From assembly GCA_964020085.1 (NCBI GenBank), contig OZ026601.1, positions 27,952,418-28,016,417 on the forward strand: a stretch of DNA of 64,000 bases, read 5' to 3'. The notes below the pieces were generated by a model. It was not told the origin of the DNA. It ran no database searches and was given only the letters and a program-made list of their open reading frames with translations. Source of the stretch: Micromussa lordhowensis (taxonomy: Eukaryota; Cnidaria; Anthozoa; Scleractinia; Lobophylliidae). Positions 47,342-56,988 of this stretch are shown here, in pieces (position 1 is the first letter of the stretch; every line of letters begins with the position of its first letter). The position numbers and the translations under genes are program-made.

Positions 47342-50300
47342 CGTAGTCTCATTGCATAAAAAGAAAAAAAAGTCAAGTATCGCGTAGAAAAGAACTGTTT
47401 TATTATGTTACATCAGGTTCAAACGTGACGCGCGATGTGCACTGATGCGTAACTGTTGACTATCAGCAGATAGTCGACGGTAATATAGCCAATCAAATTC
47501 ACGGATTCACAATAGACTACGGTAAATTTATACTAATGATAAATAGGGAACAAGGGAGAAAAAGGCAATTTTTTAAGGAATCAAGGGTACATGCTGGAGG
47601 CCCTGCAATAAGCTCTGAGGCTAGCGTTTTAGCCGGGCTAAGAGCTTAATCACCCGCACCAATGCACCGACACGTGGAAATGGAAACGACCTGTCAAAAC
47701 TTTTCACAAACCTGATTGACAAAAACAATTCCTCTGTCGCGTAGTCCTGGAATACTGATGTTCACCGCAGACCCGCCAGAGGGAATTATCGTACGATAAA
47801 GGATGAATCCATAGTTTTGTCCAATCTGCTCCATGCTGAGGGTGTTAGACCACTGGACAGGTCCAGATGGTGTCAGGTATTTTAGCAGATCAAATATAGT
47901 ACTGAGCTACGATGGAAATTTAAAAAAAAAGAATTAACGATACAACTACCACTGAAAACCACCTCCCACTCAAACAGGCAGTTTCTTCAGCCTGATTGTG
48001 TGTTAATCTGTACACTAAGGGTACGAAAGGGGGGGGGGGGGGGGGTGATCCCGTTTCACGAATCACATAATTACACTTTTGCCATGAATTCACGAATCAC
48101 GCATCGCATATCATTTAGCTGCTTTCTACGCGCCACACACTAATTTTTTCCCGCATCACGTGTCACGTATGATTAGGAAAGTTGCGTTCTAAGAGGCAGT
48201 TTGGGGAAGTCTCATATAATGTTCACGTTTCTTTGATATTGCGGGGGTGGGGTTGCAGCAAAAAGGACTGCTGTTTTTACAGGTTGTACTTACGCCATTA
48301 TTTTTCTCAAAAACGTATTTTAACAGGTGAGAAATTGTAAGTTGTTTCCTGGTTCTCCACAACAAAAGCGATAAAATTCAGACTTCTACATGTTCATGCT
48401 GTGGAATTACAACACAGTACAGCCAACCCACCTGGGTCATCATAACCTTCCCATAAGCAAACTTCTTAGTGGCTGGAGGCACAGGGCCTGAGGGGACCGA
48501 GGCATACTTGGCAATGGTCTCCATGATCAAAAAGTACTTTGTCGTGGGATCGCCGGCTTCTGTCAGTGGCGCATCGTAGTCGTAACTGGTGGGCTGTGGT
48601 TGAAACTTACGACTATCTTGATAACCATTGGCTCCTACATGTAAAACAATTAAAATGTGCAGTCATCACATCAGGGCTTCATTCGGATTTCTGTAGCATG
48701 AAATGACCAAGGTCCGGTTGTTAAAATCATGATTAAGTTACTTCAGGATTAGCACGAATTTTGAATTGGGGGAACACGTTTGGCCCTTTGGGTTTTAACT
48801 TTTTCAGGAAAAAGGACATATCTCTCACATGTATCTGACAACAGTAAATATACAAAACTCTAAAGGCATGAATGATCACCGTAGGAAATTGTACCAATAC
48901 AAACAACTTAAGCAGTTGTGAAATAAAAGCCTGAAAAAATTCAGGCTTCAACAGAATTCAAACCCAAGACCTCTGCGATACAGCTGCAGTGCTTTACCCA
49001 CTTAATTAGCTCAAGCCTGGATTTATTTCACGCTTCAGTTTCACAACTTCTTAGTTGTGTGTGTAACTGCGATGATCAATCGTGTCTTCACATCTTTCTC
49101 TGCAGTTCAATTACACGATCTTTTATATATAATCACTTATATACAGAACTTTATATTAGCACTCACCATTCATAAAACCAAAATTGGTACCACCTTCAAA
49201 CATATACAAATTAACAGAGGCATTCATTGCGAGGATCTTGTCAAGGTACAATCCAATTTCTGCTGCCTCTCTCTTCTGGTGTCCTTCTGCCCAGTGGTCC
49301 AACCATCCTGGATAAAATTCTGAATTCACTAGAGGGCCCTTGGGTTGGTAATTACGCAGCTTAGAAAAGGGAACTGAAGGATCAATACCTGGGGGATTAA
49401 CAAAGAATCAGAGTGCGTCTGAGCAGTGTATGTGCAAGCACTGTCAATTAACTAAACATATGGTGGGCACCCTTCCTTGAGAGGCCCTCTCAAAACAATT
49501 GCCTGCTAAAGGAAACTTGACACCTCTCTAAGCTGGACACATGTACCTATCTACACTAAAGTTTGTTCATTTCCCTAAGTTGGATATTATGTGCTGTACA
49601 TATCTAGGTAGACATCCCTCTTAGGTGAAAACCTGAGAATGGTTGCTACAGGCATCACTTTTAAAAATACCCTGACTTTTCCCTGATAACAATGCAGTTT
49701 CCCTGACCATATAAATCCAAAATGTCAGATATAGTAGCGACTTCTAGCCTCAACTTACAGCCATCCTTTCCACTTGTACATCAAGACTTATACGTTTTCA
49801 ACAAATTTTCCTTCTTCATTAAGTAAAAATACCATTGAGATCACAATGACCCCTAGAGTTTCTTCCAGCCCTTAATGGTATTAATCAGCCATGTTAAATT
49901 ATTTATTTATTAGTTATACCTTTCCAATCTTGACCACTCGCTATATATGCCGGGATTGTGTACCTCTGCAAGGTGGAAACCTCTCTAGGGTAAATACCTC
50001 ACTAAACAAAACAGTTGTCTAATGCAGACAACTCTTTGTGGCAGACATGTCTCTGACACCAGGCACCTCTCTAAAGGCAGACACCTCTCTAAGGCAGATA
50101 CTTCTCTAATGTAGACACCCATTTAAGACAGAAGCCTCTCCAAGGAGGACACCTCTCTAAGGCAAACATCTCTCTACGACAGACACCTCTCTAAGGCAGG
50201 TACCTCTCTAAGACAGACACCTCTCTAAGACAGACACCTCTCTAAGGTAGACACTTCTCTAAAGTAGACATCTCCCTGAGGCAAACACCTCTCTAACACA

Positions 50301-53300
50301 GAAAACTCTCTTAAGGTAGACATATCTCTAAAGCAGGCACCTCTCTAAGACAGAAGCCTCTCCAAGGTGAGTGGTTTAGGGTGCTGGTTTTGTAATCCAG
50401 AGGTCCCGGGTTCAAGGCCTCCACTCTGTCACTAGCAGGATTTGTTTCTTAGTAGTCCTGAGTTCAAATCCTCGGTCACACTTTGTAAATAGCCAACTGG
50501 TCTGCCTCCTGCCAGTTGGGATTTTAACTAATTTATGTTCATTTGAAATGTTTGTTTCCTTTGTTTCAGTGGCATGCCTGCAAACTAGCTAATGCTTAGT
50601 GCTAAGCTAAGTGGATGTCCACTATAAATCAGATTTACATTTTCTTTTTACATTTACATGTCTCTAAGACAGACACCTCCCTAAAGTAGATACTTCCCTA
50701 AGGCAGACACCTCTCTAGGGTAAATACCTCACTATACCAAAAACATTTGTAATGCAGACAACTCTTTATGACGGACATGTCTATGAAGGCAGGCACCTCT
50801 CTAAAGGCAGACACCTCTCTAAGGCAGATACTTCTCTATGGCAGACACCTTTCTAGAGCAGAAACCTCTCTTAGACAGAATTCTCTTTAGGGTCGATACC
50901 TTAAAGTCTTTAAAAGGTCGACACCTCTCTAAGGCAGACACATCTCTAAAGCAGACACCTCTCCAAGACAGATACCTCCCTAAGGCAAACACCTTTTACG
51001 TGGACACCTCTTTTAGGTGGACACCTCACTAAGGTGGACACCTTTCTAAGGCAGAAACCTCTTGAAGGCAGATACCTTTACTAAGGACCTTTCTAAGGTG
51101 GAAACCTCTCTAGACAGACAGTTCGCTGAGGAAGGTACTTATCCGTAATGAATAGCTGCTTACCACTACTCTCTAACAGACACATTTTCAAGGCTGAAAG
51201 ATCAGAGTCACTCCCATGCATCTAAAAGCGTTAGAGGGAGTCAACAGTGATTTTCTTCTGATAACAAATGTTATTCACCTGCTCCAAAGTCCACAGTGGT
51301 AAAGAGTGAGGGAAGTGAGCCACATTCAAACATTCTGTCATGGAAGCCATCCGTAGTAAACAAAATCACATCTTTACCGAGGTGCTGCTCAAACACGTCT
51401 TGCAGGTGAGACATGTATTGATGATCACAGGTGAAATAACTGCCATACTCATTCTCTATCTGACAAAAAATATACACAGTAACAGATATTTAATTTCTCT
51501 GAAGAACACAAATGTGTGATAGCACCCTACCTGTACTTGTATTTAAGTCATGATGCAGGCTGAAAAACTGAATTTAAAGGTCTGTACAGCCAATGTCTCG
51601 GTTTATGAATTGTTCTCTAACAGAGGCCTTCCAATGTGGCCGTAGAAAATCACATTCCCTTATTCCTAGTAGCCAGTCCTCCTATGGACACCTAAGTGAT
51701 TATATACTAGTAATAACCACAGGTTAGGAAGTGCAGGCGAGGGCTATGCATGATTTGTTTCACTGAGGTTAACGAATTCATTGTAAAACAGTGGCGTTGT
51801 GTTCTTTTTCCATTTTGGGCATTTATATTTGCAGGGCAATAAAGGGTTGCATAGTGTGGGTGATTGTTTTCCCTAAAACGAGACAAAGGGACCTAAGAGT
51901 GGTTTTACTGACCTTGTGAAACAGTAACACCAGTTTGATTATACACTAGTTCTATTTTGTGTTGGGTTTGACAAAATGGTTATTTTTTCACGTTGTAAAT
52001 AAAAACACTGTTGATTATAAAATGGACATATTGATTTAGTCAAGGTCATTTGATGTAACCCGACAACAACAGATACGGACAGGAAACGTTCCGATCACAA
52101 TCTCACACGCTCGATTTTGATTGGACGGCGCGCCAGCTATGCATGAGCTGCACGTGATTCTTCTACGAAATAGACGTCGTCCACGTGATAAAATTGTGTT
52201 GTGTGCATTCCAATTTATGGACCGCCACTTCTGCATGAACTGCACGTGATTCTTGACATTCTTAGCTTCAAGAAGGCGAAATTTACATATTATTTGACCC
52301 TTCAACTACATTAAAGATCATTGACTATGGAAGGTGAAACAGCTATGCTTTGGTAAGAATTGTCTTCTGCTTGGTGTTGGTTTCTAGCGGTCAGAACGCC
52401 TGTGCTCAAATTACTGCTGCTTCGTGTTTGTCTCGCGTGGTCAAAGCGCCTGTGCTAAAATTACGTCCTTTCATTTCATTGGTTCTTAGTGTCCCTAAGG
52501 ACAAATATTTGGAAGGACGACTTTTTTTGCTAAATTCGAGTCACTGCAAGGCTATATAACTGCCGCGCATGCGTTTGAAACCAATGTTGAGATTAGGATT
52601 GCGGGCTCCGCTGGTCGCCCGCAATAACCCATAGTATCAGACACTAATTTGTTAAGCTCTCATGCAGTAGCATGCATTTCAATTAAACTAACATTCAACA
52701 AACGAACTCTACCTGCACAGCAATGATAGGTCCCCCATTAGCATACAGAAGAGGCATCAGTTTTGGAAGGAGAACACTCATCCAACGATCCACTGCAGCA
52801 ATATAACCTGATAAAAAATTACAAAACTAGCTAAAATGCTGCAGGGATGCATGTATGCACAAATAAATGTAATTAGTGTTGTATACCTGTATTTGTATTG
52901 TAACACTGCATATAGTTTTAAATGGACGAAGTGAAATTATTTGTGACAACTACCAACTGAGGCAATTCCACTGGATGGGATACTGAACTACCACTCCCTC
53001 TCTCCCCTCCCTCCAAGCCCATTCTTGCATTCTCTAGGAGACAGATCATACAGGCTGCCTATTTCTCTCATACATCACATGTACGTGTATACTGTATGAG
53101 TCAATATAGGATTTCACTTTTTACGATAACTGCAGAAGTTCTTGTGCACTCATTGGCTAAATTTCATTGTAAATTTATCGCCTCATGGATCCACAGCTAC
53201 TCTCACAATGTTATGACAAAATTCATGATCAATAATAGGACAGAGGCATGAAAAACTGGCATCAATTTGTTAAATGAACATCTTTTTCCTACCTTTGTCT

Positions 53301-55786
53301 GAGGATGACCTCAACCTTGCTTTTGTGTAATTCCTAAGCAACCAAGGAGGAAAGCCACCCTACAATTGTAAAGAGAGAAAACTGTCAAGTTAATTCATAT
53401 TTCACAATGTAATTGATACCCAAGCTCTAAAATAAACTCTTATTGTGTGTGATCTCAGGATTGTGCTCCATACTGATCAGGGAATTTGTTGCTTGCTAAG
53501 ACTTGATAGTTGGGAATTATTCTTTATAGAAATCAAAACAATTCAATAACACTGAACATGAATAACTTTCAACTCCATATTGTCAGCAATTTTTTTAATC
53601 TTGAAAATATACTCAAAAACTTGGCTCTTTAATTGTTTGGCTTTTGTTTAAGAGCTAATTATTTAAATGTCCTACTCTTGTAAAAAAAAAGATCTACAAG
53701 GTGATGTAAAAATCAAGCCTCTTGCTCACCAGATCCCATTCGGCACAAATATAAGGACCTGTACAATGGAAAATAATGGAAGATACACATTTTTATCTTT
53801 TCAAAAAAGAATATTAAAAAGAATTTATCAATATCATCTTAAGTAAAAATATAAATGCTTATAAATCTGCATAACCTATTCCAGAATGTATAATTAAAAT
53901 TAATAAAATTGTGCATATTTATTAAAGACTGGCTTTCATTCAAGAAGTGAAGGAAATAATTTTGCGAGCGGTGATAAAAGCCACACTTGTAATCATTCAG
54001 GGATATTAGAGCCAGCTTCTGGCTAATTTGGCTGAAAGACTTATGGGTTCATTTTGAAGGTATACAATCCTTTTTAATGAACCTACTTTAGTTATTAGAC
54101 TTGTATTTTTCCTTAGCTGCAACTCATCCACAGTTGTTACAATCCCCTAGGTGCAATATTGACTCACCTGCTCTAATAATGACCAAGAGTCCTGCTGATT
54201 GTGCCGTCTGAATAAAACTAACCAAATCATTGTTGCCATTGAAGTCATACTGTCCTTCCTGTGCTTCGTGCACATTCCAAGCAACATACCTACGGAAAGA
54301 TATCCATACAGTCATCAAGTTATGTTCAGACACTGTATCCAGTTCATCCACGGGTAATGTCATGTCATGGATAATGTCATGTCCAAATTTTCAAGTCAAA
54401 AGAAGCTGAGTGTTTGGGAATTAATGCTTGTGAAGAAACATTTGGTGGTAACTTTAAATCACTTTAAATCTGGATAATGGATATAAGACTTTGCATGCAT
54501 TGCAGACCTATGAATGTTGTGTTATGTCACACAATAACTAAAGACAATTGACTATTTCAAGGGGATGCATAGTATTCTACAATGCCTTAGGCGGGGAAAT
54601 CTGACTGAAACCTTTAACTACTACTTCAGACATAATATATAAGCCCTTCTTATATAATATACAGTGCTGCTTCCATAAAATCTAACATGCAATTAATCAA
54701 CAAGAATAAAATAAAACAATAAATTAGATCAGAACACGCTTAACTAAATACTTGTCAAAAATAACAAATGATTATAATTACAGTTCAACCCCTATTAAAC
54801 AGCCACCCTCTGGGCAATGGATAGTGGCTGCTTAAAAGGGGCTGCCCGCTTAATAGAGATAAAAACAATAGAAAAGGCTTCATCAGGACTTTGATTACTG
54901 GCCGCCTAATAGGGGTGGCCGCTTAATAGGGGTTGGGCTGTAAATATAAGCATTTGTTAATATTATTATATATATTATATACATTACGCATACATTACAT
55001 ATATTACATTTACATTACTTTATTTACCCTCAGATTTTAGAGTAGCTTATGCAGCTAATATCTCCGAACATTTAACCATTAGATGAGAGATAGACCACCT
55101 ATGTCCCCTACTCTTTGCGAACAGTGTATGGGTTCTTTTACGTCCCACATGATTAATTATGAAGAGTTGTGAGAAGGGGCCTACGGTTTATCGTCCTTAT
55201 CCAAGAAGACTAGAAAGTCTTACCATTTGCAGATGTCATTACAAAGGCAGCACTTGTACTTTCTCCTCAGTTATTTAAAGACCCTGAGTGTTGGTCCGGC
55301 CGGGATTTGAACCCGTGACCTCCCGCACGCTAGTCCAGAACTCTACCTACTGAGCTAACCGGTCGGCGGTATTATAATATTAGCATATGTGGTATGCTGT
55401 TTTCTCAAGAAGAAACATAAATTTAAAACCAGTTCAGACACTTTTAACCGTAATATAACAATATTACTGGTATTAGCCTGAAACAAAGTTGCACATATGC
55501 TTATAATCTGAGAATGTTCTTACGTAGCCACAGTGTTCAAGCCAGCATGTTTCATTTTCATAAATCTATCCATCCAGTAACACAATGGAATGCGGAAATA
55601 ATGCATATCCCCTGAAATAAACCGGAATGGCTTCCCATCTTTTAGAAACCGGTTTTCCTCAAAATCAATTTGAAAACTCTTCCTACAAATCAATCCTTTC
55701 TTCTTCTTCTTCGATCTCGCATTTATGCAAATAAACAAAGCTGCCAGGAACACAAGATGAAGTGAAGAAGACCAAGAAAATTTCAT
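45895..55786 (-). CDS. GLB1: Beta-galactosidase, GH35 (gene A, complete)
   Basis: Eleven minus-strand exons: 55786-55524, 54289-54168, 53758-53730, 53359-53293, 52807-52713, 51459-51279, 49388-49167, 48634-48432, 47906-47712, 47113-46757, 46239-45895. Phases agree; 692 residues (vertebrate GLB1 about 677). The start codes a signal peptide ([17 protein letters not shown]), then [20 protein letters not shown]. The TIM barrel carries [22 protein letters not shown], the acid/base E196 in ENEYGSY and the nucleophile E276 in VNSEFYPGW, then [11 protein letters not shown] and [13 protein letters not shown]. The C-terminal beta domains hold [27 protein letters not shown] and [10 protein letters not shown]. 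It should remove terminal beta-galactose, probably in the lysosome or secreted. The residue after the Arg of the usual R-P-G motif is Ala. A second first exon lies 0.83 kb upstream and a paralogue lies head-to-head. One intron contains a minisatellite. Confidence 0.93.
47208..47557. mobile_element. Nested foldback element
   Basis: Outer arms CCTTGTTCCCTATTTA / TAAATAGGGAACAAGG. Inner arms AGTATAAATTTACCGTAGTC / GACTACGGTAAATTTATACT. A further hairpin of CTACGAGC units around 47240-47320. In a gene A intron. Confidence 0.75.
48890..49140 (-). mobile_element. tRNA-like SINE, third copy of the 6.8-kb family
   Basis: Minus strand shows GAGCTAATTAAGTGGGTAAA (A-box region), GCAGAGGTCTTGGGTTTG and GAAGCCTGAATTTTTTCAGG. 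Diverged and partly rearranged, just before exon 7 of gene A. Confidence 0.55.
49470..51125. repeat. Degenerate 17-bp minisatellite
   Basis: Unit ACCTCTCTAAGGCAGAC, seen as many imperfect copies (for example three almost exact units in a row near 50205-50255). A SINE interrupts it at about 50365-50650. Lies in the intron between exons 7 and 6 of gene A. The short open frames are by-products of the repeat. Confidence 0.85.
50365..50650 (+). mobile_element. tRNA-Ser-like SINE inside the minisatellite
   Basis: GTGGTTTAGGGTGCTGG (A box), GGTCCCGGGTTCAAGGCC (B box), then GCCAACTGGTCTGCCTCCTG and CCAGTTGGGATTTTAACT, the same body as 23640-23895 in opposite orientation. Confidence 0.75.
53197..53271. 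repeat. Single arm of the 1151-1320 element
   Basis: CACAATGTTATGACAAAATT, then GACAGAGGCATGAAAAACTG match one arm of 1151-1320 with scattered substitutions. In gene A intron 4. Confidence 0.7.
54781..54940. mobile_element. 160-bp TIR element with TA target duplication
   Basis: CAGTTCAACCCCTATTAAAC and CAGCCACCC mirrored by GGGTGGCCGCTTAATAGGGG and TTGGGCTG, with TA on each side (54779-54780, 54941-54942). TA duplication and size suggest a Tc1/mariner-derived miniature element. In gene A intron 1. Confidence 0.85.
55040..55375 (-). mobile_element. tRNA-derived SINE, long body
   Basis: Minus strand begins GACCGGTTAGCTCAGTAGGT (A box), GGTCACGGGTTCAAATCCC (B box), then CACTCAGGGTCTTTAAATAA, GGACGATAAACCGTAGGCCC and GTGGGACGTAAAAGAACCC. 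In gene A intron 1. Not a functional tRNA gene because the body continues for about 250 bp. Confidence 0.75.
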
Positions 55787-56614
55787 AATATAACTCTAAA
55801 TTTCTATGTAAAAATTCCCATTACTACACAGTGTGTCAACAGCACACCAGGTTTATCACTGAAGATCACTTATAAGCTTAAGATACCGTTAATTGCTTCA
55901 TGACAAATAGAGTCCATTTTATTGTTTTAAGTAATTACTTATTAATTAGAAAATGGACCCTCCTGCTTTCTCAACAAGGTGAAAACACCCGGGGAAAAAG
56001 CACACCTGTGTGAAACGGTTAACACATTTGTTCATAGAAACGCAAACAACAAGAGATGGTAGAAAATCGACAAAAAAATCGATCGAATAAAATGAGGAGG
56101 CGCTCGCGTCTTAATTAGCTTTTTTGTGACAACAGCCGAGAAACAGGCAGGTTGTTTACATGTAGTTGATACAGGCCCCCAGGTCCCTGAAAAGTTCAGG
56201 TAGCAGGTAAAGGTTCTGTCCTGTTGGATAAATATAATTTTTCTTTCCGTTTGTTTGTTAGGGTTATTCGCGAAAATCCAATTAAGCTTTATTATTTATT
56301 TACATTCAGTTAGTTTATAGGCCAATTGAAATAGTTTAAATACCTTCCGCAAAAAGTGCATTGAAGTTGAATAAAAAAAAACGACGAGTTAAGCTTAAAG
56401 TATTACCATCAAGTTAATATTAACTTAGATTATTTAGCCACACTGAACGAATCGAAAGGAAAAATATTGACACCGTGCAACTCAAGCGGACCAGCAAACA
56501 GAGAAAAAAGTTTTCCTATCGGATTTCCACAGCAGATTGCGTCATTAAAAGTCGCAGCTGGTTTCTCAATGACAATCACTCGTAATACGTTTCTTAAGCT
56601 AAAAGCTTACTAAC
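55787..56614. other. Gene A promoter region between its two possible first exons
   Basis: AT-rich, no gene. Contains the proximal promoter of gene A (ATG at 55786) and the start of an intron if the upstream orphan exon is used. Confidence 0.4.
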
Positions 56615-56823
56615 GTTTGCAAGGTATTCAAGCCAGCTGCTCTCATTTTCTTCATCCTGTCCTTCCAGTAAACCGTTGGAACACGAAAGTAATGCAGACT
56701 TCCGGATATGTATCGGAATGGCTTCCCATCCTTGAGGAAGACATCGTTCTTCCAATCTATCGTGAATGAGCCAGAAGATGAATAATGGATGATTGATAAC
56801 ACGACAAAAATTGGGCCCCACAT
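56615..56823 (-). CDS. Orphan GH35 first exon (alternative first exon or remnant)
   Basis: The minus-strand ATG at 56823-56821 starts [20 protein letters not shown], a likely signal peptide. It continues [40 protein letters not shown] and GLNTLQ, ending CAAAC|GTTAGT. This is a full GH35 first exon (69 codons plus 2 bases). No downstream GH35 exons of its own lie between it and gene A, whose own exon 1 ends at the same codon position and in the same phase. It could therefore be an alternative first exon of gene A, giving another signal peptide and N-terminus, or the remnant of a deleted duplicate. GTTAGT is a weak donor. GTAAGC three bases later is stronger but would break the frame. Confidence 0.7.
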
Positions 56824-56988
56824 TGCAGCTGCGATCGAAATGTTTTTGCTCCTGCAAGAAAGAGTCACGTGCTGATCATCTGCCCGGGAAAATCGCGTGA
56901 CAAATAAAATTAATATTAGTTGCGCGATGACGCGACGGTCTGTGACCCACCAATCAAGGCATTGCCAAGACCAGCTTACGTTCTGATA
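56824..56988. promoter_or_regulatory. 165-bp bidirectional galactosidase promoter
   Basis: Only 165 bp separate the ATG of the minus-strand orphan exon from the ATG of plus-strand gene B. GTCACGTG at 56864-56871 matches the core of the CLEAR element bound by TFEB-type factors at lysosomal genes. A related CGCGTGAC is at about 56894-56901. AAATAAAATTAATATTA (about 56902) is the only AT-rich stretch. Confidence 0.6.
56864..56871 (+). promoter_or_regulatory. CLEAR-like E-box GTCACGTG
   Basis: Palindromic CACGTG core with a GT prefix; the right flank is CT and not AC, so it is a partial match. Lysosomal galactosidase genes are known TFEB/CLEAR targets in vertebrates; use here is inferred. Confidence 0.45.

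Noticed and set aside
48030..48047. Homopolymer G/C runs (18511, 48031, 59883, 37228)
   Set aside because: Simple runs in introns; length is unreliable in sequencing and nothing else supports a function.
50838..51032. Open frame of 64 codons inside the minisatellite
   Set aside because: Its repeated K-x-DT motif is simply translation of the 17-bp repeat.
49470..51125. CRISPR-like array
   Set aside because: Units are contiguous and diverged with no unique spacers, and the sequence is eukaryotic.
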